In this document: one piece after another, positions 1 through 8,825 of the stretch
Numbering within the stretch: the first letter of the stretch is position 1
How the letters are laid out: every line of letters begins with the position of its first letter
From: Parolsenella massiliensis
GTDB lineage: Bacteria > Actinomycetota > Coriobacteriia > Coriobacteriales > Atopobiaceae
NCBI RefSeq assembly: GCF_900143685.1
Contig: NZ_LT671675.1
Span: forward strand, 719,111-783,110
DNA: 64,000 nt
Direction: 5' to 3'
Position numbers and translations under genes: made by a program
The notes under the pieces: model-generated
What the model was told of the DNA's origin: nothing
The model's input: the letters and a program-made list of their open reading frames with translations, nothing else
Databases searched by the model: none

Positions 1-1110
1 GTCGTCTGCGTGGGCGCCTGGGCCCCGGGCCACGTGGGCCTCGAGTACGGCGAGGAGCACGACGTCCTGGAGTTCCTGCGCGCCGCCAAGGCCGGAGAGG
101 ACCTCTCCGCGCTTGGGACCGACATCGTGATCGTGGGCGCCGGCAACACCGCCATGGACGCCGCGCGCGTCGCCAAGCGCCTGCCGGGCGTCGAGAACGT
201 GCGCATCGTCTACCGCCGCACGAAGCGCTTCATGCCCGCCGACGAGGACGAGCTGCAGGAGGCCCTGGCCGACGGCGTCGAGTTCTGCGAGCTGCTCGCG
301 CCCAGGGGCGTCAGGTGCGGCAAGCTCACCTGCGATGTCATGAAGCTCGGCGAGGCCGACGAGTCCGGTCGCCAGCGCCCCGTCGCTACCGGCGAGACCG
401 TCGAGGTCCCGGCCACGGCCGTCATCTGCGCCGTGGGCGAGCACATCGAGGGTGAGGTCTTCGCCTCCGCCGGCGTCGAGGTCGACCGCAAGGGCCGCCC
501 GGCCGGCACCGCCACGGGTGTGGACGGCGTCTGGGCTGCCGGCGACTGCCGCCGTGGCCCCGCGACGTTCGTCGAGGCCATCGCCGACGCGCAGGCCGTG
601 GCCCGCGACATGCTCGGCGCCGACTTCAACGCCTACGCCGAGGCCAACGCCGCCGCCTCCGTCGAGCAGTGCTACGAGCGCAAGGGCACCCTCTCCACCG
701 AGGCCGCCCCGATCAACAACAGCCGCTGCCTGGGCTGCGCCAAGGTCTGCGAGGCCTGCTGCGACGTCTGCCCCAACCGCGCCAACGTCGCCATCGAGGT
801 GCCGGGCCTGGCCCAGCACCAGGTGGTCCACGTGGACGGCATGTGCAACGAGTGCGGCAACTGCGCCGTCTTCTGCCCGTGGGAGGGCCGCCCGTTCAAG
901 GACAAGCTCACCCTGTTCTGGAGCGCCGAGGACATGGGCGCCTCCGAGAACCGCGGCTTCCTGCCGCAGGCCGACGGCTCGTTCCTCGTCCGCCTTGCCA
1001 CGGGCACGGGCGCCTATGACGTCGACGACGCCAACTGCGGCCTGCCCGAGGACGTCCGCCTCACGATCAAGGCCGTGCGCGACTCCTACGGCTACCTGCT
1101 CGCCAAGTAG
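1..1110 (+). CDS. ygfK: YgfK-type FAD/NAD(P) and iron-sulfur oxidoreductase, C-terminal part (5' end outside window)
   Basis: The frame is open from base 1, so only about 369 C-terminal residues of a protein that is normally about 1000 residues are present. Visible are a Rossmann motif (VGAGNTAMDAARVA, near nt 133-174) of a GltD-like domain, the trailing YRRTKRFMPADEDE, a second flavin contact (VWAAGDCRRGP, near nt 528-560) and two cysteine clusters (CLGCAKVCEACCDVCPN near nt 727-777; CNECGNCAVFCP near nt 847-882) that should bind [4Fe-4S]. In E. coli and gut anaerobes YgfK belongs to the selenium/purine cluster and is needed for anaerobic purine breakdown; its older name is putative selenate reductase. 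It is followed by a polyferredoxin and an XdhD-like enzyme, which suggests an electron chain between purine oxidation and reduction. The exact substrate is not shown by the sequence. Confidence 0.88.
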   Translation, partial: VVCVGAWAPGHVGLEYGEEHDVLEFLRAAKAGEDLSALGTDIVIVGAGNTAMDAARVAKRLPGVENVRIVYRRTKRFMPADEDELQEALADGVEFCELLAPRGVRCGKLTCDVMKLGEADESGRQRPVATGETVEVPATAVICAVGEHIEGEVFASAGVEVDRKGRPAGTATGVDGVWAAGDCRRGPATFVEAIADAQAVARDMLGADFNAYAEANAAASVEQCYERKGTLSTEAAPINNSRCLGCAKVCEACCDVCPNRANVAIEVPGLAQHQVVHVDGMCNECGNCAVFCPWEGRPFKDKLTLFWSAEDMGASENRGFLPQADGSFLVRLATGTGAYDVDDANCGLPEDVRLTIKAVRDSYGYLLAK

Positions 1111-1250
1111 GTGAGTTGCCGGGCGGGCGTCCCTCCCGCGCCCGTCCGGCTCGATCCTCAGGGAGGATCCCCAAGTCATTTGGACGCCTGCGGGGCCTGG
1201 GCCTCGCGCCCGATCTCGCAGGCGTCCCGCGAGAAACGAAAGGCCGAGAC

Positions 1251-1766
1251 ATGGCCTACGAGACCAAGAACACCCAGGGCGCCAAGCCTGCTGCCAAGCG
1301 GCCGCGAAAGCCCCGCCCCGTCGCCGTCGTCATGTGCAACGGCGGCTGCGACCTGCAGGGCTGCAAGCAGGGCTGCATCGGCTGCGGAACGTGCGTGGGC
1401 GTCTGCCGCAAGAACGCCATCCGCATCAACGAGCGCGGCGTGGCCGTCGTCGACCGCGACGCCTGCATCGGCTGTGGCCTGTGCGCGCGCTCCTGCGAGC
1501 AGGGCGTCATCCAGCTCGTCGAGCGCGAGTTCACAATCACGGCGCGCTGCTCCAACACCGAGAAGGGCTCAGACGCCAAGCTCGAGTGCGACAACAGCTG
1601 CGTGGCCTGCGGCGCCTGCGAGCGCGCCTGCCCGGCCGGCGCCATCCACGTTGTCGACAACCACGCCGTCATCGACTGGGTGCACTGCATCGCCTGTGGC
1701 ATGTGCGCCACGAAGTGTCCGAGAAACGTCATCCGCGACGCCTTTGGCATCGTGGCCAAGAGGTAG
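1251..1766 (+). CDS. Polyferredoxin (multiple 4Fe-4S), electron-transfer partner of the purine island
   Basis: This 171-residue protein starts at ATG 1251 (GAAACGAAAGG upstream as weak ribosome site); longer in-frame extensions upstream look non-coding. It is cysteine-rich: CNGGCDLQGCKQGC then CIGCGTCVGVC near residues 28-52, CIGCGLCARSC near 71-81, CVACGACERAC near 115-125 and CIACGMCATKC near 147-157, each a [4Fe-4S] motif, as in RnfB-like ferredoxin modules. It lies between ygfK and the xdhD-like gene, 12 bases before the latter. The inferred role is passing electrons from the molybdenum hydroxylase, which has no FAD subunit beside it, to the YgfK flavin/Fe-S protein. No signal peptide or membrane segment is visible. 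Confidence 0.85.
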   Translation: MAYETKNTQGAKPAAKRPRKPRPVAVVMCNGGCDLQGCKQGCIGCGTCVGVCRKNAIRINERGVAVVDRDACIGCGLCARSCEQGVIQLVEREFTITARCSNTEKGSDAKLECDNSCVACGACERACPAGAIHVVDNHAVIDWVHCIACGMCATKCPRNVIRDAFGIVAKR

Positions 1767-1778
1767 GGGAGGAAAGAC

Positions 1779-4556
1779 ATGGCTGCCAAGTACAAGCTTC
1801 ACATCAACGGCCAGGACTACGTCACGTCCGAGAACAAGTCGATCCTGCGCTACCTGCGCGACGATCTCAACCTTACGAGCGTCAAGGACGGCTGCTCGGA
1901 GGGCGCCTGCGGCACGTGCACGATCATTGTCGACAACCAGGCCGTCAAGTCGTGCGTGCTCACCACGAAGCTCGCCCGGGGCCACGACATCGTGACGATC
2001 GAGGGCCTCACCGAGCGCGAGCAGGAGGCGTTCGTCTACGCGTTCGGCACCGCCGGCGCCGTGCAGTGCGGCTTCTGCATCCCGGGCATGGTCATGGCAG
2101 GCGCCGCCCTGTGCCGCCGCACGCCCGACCCCACGGACCTTCAGATCTCCCAGGCCATCAAGGGCAACGTCTGCCGCTGCACCGGCTACAAGCGCATCCT
2201 CGTGGGCATCAAGAAGGCCGCCGCCATCCTTCGCGGCGACGAGCAGATCGACCCGGCCGCCGAGCGCGGCGACAACTACGCCGTGGGCGAGCAGATTTTC
2301 CGCGTGGACGTCCGCCGCAAGGTGCTGGGCTTTGGCAAGTACCCCGACGACATGACCGAGGCCGACTTCCCCGGCCTGTGCTACACCTCCGCGGTGCGCT
2401 CCAAGTACCCGCGCGCCCGCGTCCTCTCCATCGACGCGAGCAAGGCCGAGGCGCTTCCCGGCGTCGTGGGCGTGCTCACGGCCAAGGACGTGCCCCACAA
2501 CCAGGTGGGCCACCTCATCCAGGACTGGGACGTCATGATCGCCGAGGGCGACGTCACGCGCTGCCTGGGAGACGCCATCGCGCTCGTTGTGGCCGAGGAC
2601 GCAAAGACCCTCGAGAAGGCCAAGAAGCTCGTCAAGATCCAGTACGAGGAGCTCGAGCCCATCCGCTCCATCGAGGAGGCCAAGGCCCCCGGCGCCCCGC
2701 GCATCCACGACAGCTTCTTTGCGTTCGGCAACACCGTCGAGCTCAAGGACAACGTCTGTCAGAGCCGCCACGTCACGCGCGGCGACGCCGCGAAGGCGCT
2801 CGCCGAGTCCGCCTACACGGTGACGCAGCGATTCATCACCCCGTTCACCGAGCACGCGTTCCTCGAGCCCGAGTGCGCCGTGGCCGCCCCCTACAAGGAC
2901 GGCGTCAAGATTTGGTCCACCGACCAGGGCGCCTACGACACGCGCAAGGAGTGCGCGCACATGTTTGGCTGGGACGCCACGCCCGAGCGCGTCGTCGTCG
3001 AGACGATGCTCGTGGGCGGCGGCTTCGGCGGCAAGGAGGACGTCTCCTGCCAGCACCTGGCCGCGCTGGCCGCCTACAAGTTCGGCCGTCCGGTCAAGTG
3101 CCGCTTCACGCGCCAGGAGTCGCTGTACTTCCACCCCAAGCGCCACGCCATGGACGGCACGTTCACGCTCGGGTGCGACAAGGACGGCAACTTCACGGGC
3201 CTCGACTGCGAGATCAACTTCGACACGGGTGCCTACGCGAGCCTGTGCGGCCCGGTGCTGGAGCGCGCCTGCACCCACTCCGTGGGTCCCTACAAGTACC
3301 AGAACACCGACATCCGCGGCTACGGCTACTACACCAACAACCCGCCCGCGGGCGCCTTCCGCGGCTTTGGCGTGTGCCAGTCCGAGTTCGCCCTCGAGAG
3401 CCTCATCGACCTGCTCGCCGAGAAAGCCGGCCTCGACCCGTGGGAGATCCGCTACCGCAACGCCATTGAGCCGGGCGAGGTCCTGCCCAACGGCCAGATC
3501 GCGGACTGCTCCACGGCCCTCAAGGAGACGCTCGACGCCGTGAAGGACGTCTACTACGCCAACCCCGGCCGTGCGGGCCTTGCCTGCTCCATGAAGAATG
3601 CGGGCGTGGGCGTGGGCCTGCCCGACGCGGGCCGCTGCAACATCCGCGTGGAGGACGGCCGCGCGGTCATCTACGCCGCCACCTCCGACATCGGCCAGGG
3701 CTGCAACACCGTGTTTCTCCAGGACGTCGCCGAGGCCACGGGGCTTCCCCTCTCGTGCATCGCCAACGGCGAGTGCTCCACCGAGGCGGCGCCCGACTCG
3801 GGCACCACGTCCGGCTCTCGCCAGACCGTCGTCACCGGCGAGGCGGTGCGCGGCGCGGCGTTCCTGCTGCGTGACGCCATGCTGGCCGTCGAGCGCGGCG
3901 AGGCCGTGCCCGAGGAGCGCGTGAGCGCAAAGGGGGACGGCATCACCCACGAGTTCGCCGACGGCACCACGTTCGAGGTGCCGGCCGAGCAGCTCACGCC
4001 GGGTCACGCCGTGCATCCCGAGCACCCCTCAGACGCCCTGCGTGCCCTCGAGGGCCACGAGTTCTACTACGAGTACCTCGAGAAGACCGACAAGCTCGGT
4101 GCCGACGTGCCCAACCCCAAGAGCCACATCTGCTATGGCTTCGCCACGCACGTGGCAATCCTTGACGACGAGGGCAAGGTTTCCGAGTTCTACGCGGCGC
4201 ATGACTCGGGCCGCGTCATCAACCCCGTCGCCATCCAGGGCCAGATTGAAGGCGGCGTGCTCATGGGCATGGGATACGCGCTCACCGAGCAGTGGCCGCT
4301 CAAGGACTGCGTCCCCGAGGTCAAGTACGGCACGCTCGGACTGCTCCGCTCCACGGACATCCCCCAGATCCATGCGATCTACGTGGAGAAGGACGAACAG
4401 CTGCCCGTGGCCTACGGCGGCAAGGGCATCGGCGAGATCGCCACGATCCCGGCGGCTCCCGCCGTCCAGAACGCCTACCACGCCTGGGACGGCAAGCTCC
4501 GTTCCGACCTGCCCATGGCCGACACCTACTACAGCCACCGCCTCGGCCGCGACTAA
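1779..4556 (+). CDS. xdhD: XdhD-like single-chain molybdenum hydroxylase (2Fe-2S plus molybdopterin domains)
   Basis: A 925-residue protein with a good ribosome site (GGGGAGGAAAG) before ATG 1779. Residues about 1-160 form the two [2Fe-2S] domains (GACGTCTIIVD; QCGFCIPGMVMA; NVCRCTGYKRI). From about 185 on is the molybdopterin domain, with GGGFGGKEDV, GAFRGFG and the C-terminal GGKGIGEIATIPAAPA carrying the family's catalytic Glu. There is no FAD domain, as in E. coli XdhD/YgfN and the Se-dependent molybdenum hydroxylase family. Those enzymes take a labile selenium on the cofactor, not selenocysteine, and no in-frame TGA is present. The neighbours ygfK and polyferredoxin point to purine hydroxylation or its reversal; xanthine, hypoxanthine or a dioxopurine are all possible substrates. 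Confidence 0.9.
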   Translation: MAAKYKLHINGQDYVTSENKSILRYLRDDLNLTSVKDGCSEGACGTCTIIVDNQAVKSCVLTTKLARGHDIVTIEGLTEREQEAFVYAFGTAGAVQCGFCIPGMVMAGAALCRRTPDPTDLQISQAIKGNVCRCTGYKRILVGIKKAAAILRGDEQIDPAAERGDNYAVGEQIFRVDVRRKVLGFGKYPDDMTEADFPGLCYTSAVRSKYPRARVLSIDASKAEALPGVVGVLTAKDVPHNQVGHLIQDWDVMIAEGDVTRCLGDAIALVVAEDAKTLEKAKKLVKIQYEELEPIRSIEEAKAPGAPRIHDSFFAFGNTVELKDNVCQSRHVTRGDAAKALAESAYTVTQRFITPFTEHAFLEPECAVAAPYKDGVKIWSTDQGAYDTRKECAHMFGWDATPERVVVETMLVGGGFGGKEDVSCQHLAALAAYKFGRPVKCRFTRQESLYFHPKRHAMDGTFTLGCDKDGNFTGLDCEINFDTGAYASLCGPVLERACTHSVGPYKYQNTDIRGYGYYTNNPPAGAFRGFGVCQSEFALESLIDLLAEKAGLDPWEIRYRNAIEPGEVLPNGQIADCSTALKETLDAVKDVYYANPGRAGLACSMKNAGVGVGLPDAGRCNIRVEDGRAVIYAATSDIGQGCNTVFLQDVAEATGLPLSCIANGECSTEAAPDSGTTSGSRQTVVTGEAVRGAAFLLRDAMLAVERGEAVPEERVSAKGDGITHEFADGTTFEVPAEQLTPGHAVHPEHPSDALRALEGHEFYYEYLEKTDKLGADVPNPKSHICYGFATHVAILDDEGKVSEFYAAHDSGRVINPVAIQGQIEGGVLMGMGYALTEQWPLKDCVPEVKYGTLGLLRSTDIPQIHAIYVEKDEQLPVAYGGKGIGEIATIPAAPAVQNAYHAWDGKLRSDLPMADTYYSHRLGRD

Positions 4557-4601
4557 CGTGAACGGGGGACGTAACGTGAACGGGGGACGTGCCCCTGTTC
4601 G
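4555..4601 (+). repeat. 18-bp perfect tandem repeat overlapping the xdhD stop codon
   Basis: The 18-mer AACGTGAACGGGGGACGT occurs at 4555-4572 and 4573-4590. The first copy uses the last two bases of the xdhD stop. The second copy continues into GCCCCTGTTC, so GAACGGGGG can pair with CCCCTGTTC. The GGGGGACG core resembles other 3'-end repeats in this window (26292, 42711, 44302, 56101). Confidence 0.75.
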
Positions 4602-4621
4602 CGCCAAGGCACCTGATTCCT

Positions 4622-4654
4622 GGGGCCCGGACGAATCCGTCCGGGCCCCTTCTC
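4622..4654 (+). terminator. Rho-independent-type terminator after xdhD
   Basis: Perfect 12-bp stem GGGGCCCGGACG (4622-4633), loop AATC, CGTCCGGGCCCC (4638-4649), followed by TTCTCGTCTT. It ends the ygfK-ferredoxin-xdhD transcript. Confidence 0.85.
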
Positions 4655-5101
4655 GTCTTGGCCCCTGTCTCGCGCCCTGCCGTTGGCCCGATAAAAAAGC
4701 CTTATACCGATTTCTTTTTATTGTCAGACAAAATTCCAGACTTTTAACTCACTCGAGCTAGACGTTATTTCCAAAAATGAGAGCGAAAAACGGTTAACCG
4801 TCTGCCGGGTAAAACAGGCCGTATAAGCGGCGGAAACTTAAAAAATGTAAGCCTACCTGTAATTTAGTAGTAACTTTTTAGACCAGACAGTTAACCAACC
4901 CGTCATGCATGTCGGGTTACTCTGGGGACAGTCAATCCGACGCCACCGCCTCTCGGTGGCGTCACACAAGGAGGCTCCCCGGAGCTTGGCTGGTTTTACC
5001 CGCGCGGCAGAGGCAACGATCGAGCCCGCTTGACCGCGCGGGAGGAGAGGGGAGGGCACCGCGAACGCGGTGCAGGCGGGGAACATCGAAAGGTGGTACG
5101 T
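4655..5101 (+). promoter_or_regulatory. Long leader of the purine ABC operon with several inverted repeats; no known riboswitch recognised
   Basis: The gap before the ABC operon is far more AT-rich than the genes. It holds a stem AGACG/CGTCT (4760-4803) enclosing GTTATTTCC, which recurs before xdhA at 11288-11323; an operator-like 15-mer CTTAAAAAATGTAAG (4837-4851); an AACCCG/CGGGTT hairpin around ATGCAT (4897-4918); and a perfect 10-bp hairpin GACGCCACCG/CGGTGGCGTC (4939-4963) without a T-run. The classical purine-riboswitch core was looked for and not found. Control of transport by purine supply is likely but not shown. Confidence 0.5.
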
Positions 5102-6613
5102 ATGGCCGAGTTGCTGAGGATGGAGAACGTCAGCAAGTGCTTCGGTTCGTTCTACGCTAACAAGAACGTGAACCTCACGATCGAGCAAGGCGAGGTCCAC
5201 ACGCTCCTGGGCGAGAACGGCGCTGGCAAGTCCACGCTCATGAACGTCCTCATTGGTCTCTACACGCCAACTGAGGGCAAGATCTACATGCGCGGTCAGG
5301 AGGTGAACATCTCCAGCCCCGGCGTCGCCGTCGAGCACGGCATCGGCATGGTCCACCAGCACTTCATGCTCATCGAGGACATGACCGGCCTCGAGAACAT
5401 CATCCTTGGCGACAAGCGCCACAACAGCCCGCTGCTCCAGATCGCAGACGATCGCAAGACGATCGAGGAGCTCATGGACCGCTACGGCATGGAGATCGAC
5501 CTCGACGAGAAGGTCGGCGACATGTCCATCGGCATGCAGCAGCGCGTCGAGATCATGAAGGTGCTGTTCCGCGGCGCAGACCTCGTCATCCTTGACGAGC
5601 CCACAGCCGTGCTCACCGACCTCGAGGTCGAGGGCCTGTTCGACATCATGCACTCCCTCACCTCAGAGGGTAAGTCCATCATCTTCATCTCGCACAAGAT
5701 GCGCGAGGTCATGCACATCTCCGACCGCGTCACCGTCCTTCGCCGCGGCGAGATGATCGACACCCTGCGCGTCGCAGACACCACCGAGCAGGAGCTCGCC
5801 GACCTCATGATCGGCCAGAAGTTCCAGGAGAACACCTACGAGAAGGTCCAGACGCCCGGCGACGTGGCCTTCGAGCTCAAGGACGTCTCCTACCACCCCG
5901 AGGTCAAGCACGGTGGCCTCAAGGATATTTCCATGCAGATCCACAAGGGCGAGGTCCTGGGCGTGGCTGGCATCGACGGCAACGGCCAGTCCGAGCTCGC
6001 CTCGCTCGTCACGGGCCTCATCAAGCCCGAGTCCGGCAAGGTCATGGGCCTCGACGGCTCCGAGATCGCCCTGTTCAGCCCGAGCGCGTTCATCGACTCC
6101 GGCCTGGGCAACATCCCCGAGGACCGCAACAAGATGGGCCTCGTGGGAGACATGACCATCGCCGAGAACCTCGTCCTCAAGCAGACGACCTCTGACCGCT
6201 TCTCCGCGGGCCACGGCGCCTGGCTCAAGCTCGACGCCATCAACGAGTACGCCAACAAGCTCAAGGACGAGAACGACATCCGCTGCACGTCCGTCAACCA
6301 GACGGCCCGCTCGCTGTCTGGCGGCAACCAGCAGAAGGTCATCCTCGCCCGCGAGCTCGACTCGCACCCCAAGCTGCTCGTGGCCGTCTATCCCACGCGC
6401 GGCCTGGACATCGGCGCCACCGAGTTCATCCACAACCAGATCATCGCCCAGCGCGATGCTGGCTGCGCGGTGCTGCTCATCTCGGCCGACTTCGACGAGG
6501 TGCTGAAGCTCTCCGATAGGATCACGGTCCTGTTCGAGGGCGAGATCATGGGAACGTATCCTGGCGCGAATCCTCCCATCAAGGAGATTTCGCTCGCCAT
6601 GGCAGGAAAGTAG
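5102..6613 (+). CDS. BMP-family purine/nucleoside ABC transporter, double ATP-binding protein
   Basis: A 503-residue, two-domain ATPase of the sugar/nucleoside (RbsA/YufO-like) class. ATG 5102 is chosen because CGAAAGG lies just upstream and homology-like sequence starts there. Domain 1 has Walker A GENGAGKST (residues about 37-45), signature MSIGMQQRVEI and Walker B LVILDEPTAVL. Domain 2 has the degenerate Walker A GIDGNGQSE and signature SLSGGNQQKV, normal for this class, where one site is weak. It is cytoplasmic and drives the two permeases that follow (13-base gap, then a TAATG overlap). With BMP lipoproteins downstream and Mo hydroxylases on both sides, the likely cargo is a purine base or nucleoside; the sequence does not say which. 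Confidence 0.92.
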   Translation: MAELLRMENVSKCFGSFYANKNVNLTIEQGEVHTLLGENGAGKSTLMNVLIGLYTPTEGKIYMRGQEVNISSPGVAVEHGIGMVHQHFMLIEDMTGLENIILGDKRHNSPLLQIADDRKTIEELMDRYGMEIDLDEKVGDMSIGMQQRVEIMKVLFRGADLVILDEPTAVLTDLEVEGLFDIMHSLTSEGKSIIFISHKMREVMHISDRVTVLRRGEMIDTLRVADTTEQELADLMIGQKFQENTYEKVQTPGDVAFELKDVSYHPEVKHGGLKDISMQIHKGEVLGVAGIDGNGQSELASLVTGLIKPESGKVMGLDGSEIALFSPSAFIDSGLGNIPEDRNKMGLVGDMTIAENLVLKQTTSDRFSAGHGAWLKLDAINEYANKLKDENDIRCTSVNQTARSLSGGNQQKVILARELDSHPKLLVAVYPTRGLDIGATEFIHNQIIAQRDAGCAVLLISADFDEVLKLSDRITVLFEGEIMGTYPGANPPIKEISLAMAGK

Positions 6614-6626
6614 GAGGGGAGGAACA

Positions 6627-7742
6627 GTGGCTGACAACAAGAAGCTGGCAAAGGCCAAGAAGGCCGCCTCGACCCCTGAGGAGCAGCGCGAGAAGCGCCT
6701 GATGATCCTCACCCCGATCGTCTCGGTTCTGCTCGCCCTCATCGTGGGCGCCATCGTCATCGCGTGCCTGGGCAAGAGCCCCATCCAGGGCTATGCCGCC
6801 ATGCTGCAGGGCTCGCTCGGTGACGCCGGCAAGATCGGCAAGACGCTCGAGCGCGCGTGCCCGCTCATCTTCACGGGCCTGGCCGCGGTGTTCGCCTACA
6901 AGTGCGGCGTGTTCAACCTCGGCGGCGAGGGTCAGTTCATCATGGGCGGCTGCGCCACGGCCACGGTCGTGCTTGGCCTTCACCTCACCGGTCCCATGGG
7001 CCTTCTGCTCGGCATCATCGCCGGCATCGTCGTGGGTGGCATCTGGGCGCTCATCCCCGGCATCATGAAGATCACGCGTGGCCTCAACGAGATGATCACC
7101 ACGATCATGCTCAACTACATCGCCATGTACTTCATGGAGTACATCTTCAAGAACGTCTTCTCCGACCAGGGCCTGCCCAAGACGCTCGCCATGCCCAAGT
7201 CCACGCACCTCATGGACGTCGGCAGCGCCCATGTGGGCGTCATCCTGGCCATCGTGCTCGGCGTGTTCCTCTGGTACGTCATCTTCCGCACGTCGTTCGG
7301 CTTCAAGATCCGCGCCGTGGGCATGAGCCCCACCGCCTCCAAGGTCAACGGCTTCCCCGTGCGCGCCCTCGTGCTGCTCGCCTTCGTCATCTCCGGCGCC
7401 ATCGCTGGCATGGGAGGCGCCGTGGAGCTGCTCGGCAAGACCCCGTTCCGCCTCGCTGACGGCTTCGGCTCCGGCTTTGGCTTCGACGGCGTTGCCATCG
7501 CGCTCATCGCGCAGCTCAACCCCATCGCAGCGATCTTCGTGGCCCTGCTGTTCGGAATCCTGTCCACGGGCGGCACGATGATGCAGTCCGTCATCGGCGT
7601 GCCCACGGCCATCGTCGACATCGTCCGCGGCCTCATCATCATCTTCGCCGTCGCCGGCATGGCCATGGTGAAGCTGCCCAAGGTCAAGGCGTTCTTCGCC
7701 AACCTTGGCTCCAAGAACAAGAAAGCTGAGGTGAACGCGTAA
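6627..7742 (+). CDS. ABC transporter permease 1 (BMP/nucleoside type)
   Basis: A 371-residue integral membrane protein with a GTG start at 6627 behind a strong GGAGGGGAGGAAC site. After a charged lysine-rich N-terminus come about 8-10 hydrophobic segments, with the family pattern FAYKCGVFNLGGEGQF (near residues 90-105), LNEMITTIMLNYIA, and a C-terminal stretch with GFGFDGVAIALI. This matches the BPD_transp_2/YufP-like permeases of BMP-dependent importers. It forms the channel with the next gene, which it overlaps by one base (TAATG). Confidence 0.92.
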   Translation: MADNKKLAKAKKAASTPEEQREKRLMILTPIVSVLLALIVGAIVIACLGKSPIQGYAAMLQGSLGDAGKIGKTLERACPLIFTGLAAVFAYKCGVFNLGGEGQFIMGGCATATVVLGLHLTGPMGLLLGIIAGIVVGGIWALIPGIMKITRGLNEMITTIMLNYIAMYFMEYIFKNVFSDQGLPKTLAMPKSTHLMDVGSAHVGVILAIVLGVFLWYVIFRTSFGFKIRAVGMSPTASKVNGFPVRALVLLAFVISGAIAGMGGAVELLGKTPFRLADGFGSGFGFDGVAIALIAQLNPIAAIFVALLFGILSTGGTMMQSVIGVPTAIVDIVRGLIIIFAVAGMAMVKLPKVKAFFANLGSKNKKAEVNA

Positions 7743-8674
7743 TGGACTTCATGGTTGCGCTTCCCACCATCGTCAAGGCAATGGCGATGGGCGCCGTGCC
7801 CATCCTTCTCGCGGCGCTCGGCGAGGTCTTCTCCGAGAGGGCCGGTCTCGTCAATATCGGTCTCGAGGGCATCATGGCTGTCGGAGCGTTCGTGGCGTTT
7901 GCCGTGGGCAAGGTCACGGGCAACCTCTGGCTCGGCCTTCTGGTGGGCATGCTCGCGGGCGTGCTGGTGAACCTCATCTACGCCTTCTGCACGGTCACGC
8001 TCTGCTCGGACCACGTGGTCACGTCGATGGCCATCAACATCCTGGCCCCGGCCGTGGCGCTGTTTGGCTATAACCTGTTCGTGGGCGCCAACTCCGCCAA
8101 CGCCACGGGCAGCCAGATGGCAAGCCTGGCCATCCCCGGCCTGTCTGACGTCCCCATCGTGGGCAACGGCCTGTTCAACCAGACGCTCCTTGCCTACCTG
8201 GCGTTCCTGCTCGTGCCCGTCGTGTCGTTCTTCTTCAAGCGCTGCCGCGCCGGCCTGTCGTTCCGCTCCGTGGGTGAGAACCCGCAGGCCGCCGAGACCC
8301 TCGGCATCAACGTCGTGCGCACCAAGTACGTGGCCTGCGTCGTCTGCGGCGCCCTCGCCGCGGCCGGTGGTGCGTTCCTGACGCTGTGCTACACGCCGAT
8401 CTACACGGACGGCATCGTGATGGGCCGCGGCTTCATCGCGCTGGCAACCGTCATCTTCGGTCGCTGGAGCGCCGTGGGCGTCATGGGCGCCAGCCTGCTC
8501 TTCGGCTTCTTCGACGGCCTCAACGTGGCCCTGCAGGCCCAGTTCCAGGCCGCGCCGGTCATGTTCTTCAAGATGATCCCGTACGTCTTCACGATCATCG
8601 CGCTGCTGTTCTTCGGCTCCAAGCACGCCGGCCCCAAGGCAAACGGCCAGCCGTACTTCCGCGAGTCCCGCTAG
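7742..8674 (+). CDS. ABC transporter permease 2 (BMP/nucleoside type)
   Basis: A 310-residue membrane protein whose ATG overlaps the stop of permease 1, so translation is probably coupled. It carries the family signature LGEVFSERAGLVNIGLEGIM near residues 25-45, followed by multiple hydrophobic helices and a RSVGENPQAAETLGINV loop that contacts the ATPase. It is the shorter second permease (YufQ-like) of the heterodimeric channel. It ends 151 bases before the first lipoprotein gene, with a strong hairpin between. Confidence 0.92.
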   Translation: MDFMVALPTIVKAMAMGAVPILLAALGEVFSERAGLVNIGLEGIMAVGAFVAFAVGKVTGNLWLGLLVGMLAGVLVNLIYAFCTVTLCSDHVVTSMAINILAPAVALFGYNLFVGANSANATGSQMASLAIPGLSDVPIVGNGLFNQTLLAYLAFLLVPVVSFFFKRCRAGLSFRSVGENPQAAETLGINVVRTKYVACVVCGALAAAGGAFLTLCYTPIYTDGIVMGRGFIALATVIFGRWSAVGVMGASLLFGFFDGLNVALQAQFQAAPVMFFKMIPYVFTIIALLFFGSKHAGPKANGQPYFRESR

Positions 8675-8682
8675 CTCTTTTC

Positions 8683-8715
8683 GCCGGGTTGGGCGGCCCG
8701 CTCGCCCAACCCGGC
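8683..8715 (+). promoter_or_regulatory. Intercistronic 13-bp hairpin between permease and lipoprotein genes
   Basis: Perfect stem GCCGGGTTGGGCG (8683-8695) / CGCCCAACCCGGC (8703-8715) with no T-run. Such hairpins often protect mRNA ends or lower read-through, so that the binding protein is made in excess over the channel. This role is inferred. Confidence 0.6.
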
Positions 8716-8825
8716 CTGAATTGAGGGTGTCAGCTGCCTTAAAGCTGGGTATCAGTGTTTGTATGTTTGCAGGGCAAGGAGGGCGCAACGGGTGCGCCCG
8801 CAACGAGTGGGAAGGTAAGACCATC

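Noticed and set aside
1569-4025. Very long open frame antisense to the xdhD-like gene (and similar ones antisense to xdhA, alaS and others)
   Set aside because: High G+C at third codon positions removes stops from the opposite strand; the antisense translation has no family motifs, no ribosome site and low-complexity composition, while the + strand has clear motifs.
1779-4556. Selenocysteine in the Se-dependent-type molybdenum hydroxylase
   Set aside because: No in-frame TGA; family selenium is a labile cofactor ligand, not selenocysteine.
4852-4870. CTACCTGTAATTTAGTAG as a partial 66-nt element
   Set aside because: Lacks GAGTAG upstream and CTACTCG downstream at the required spacing.
4655-5101. 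Purine, xanthine or Moco riboswitch before the ABC operon
   Set aside because: The conserved purine-aptamer core could not be matched, and no Moco-motif pattern was found. Hairpins are real but not diagnostic.
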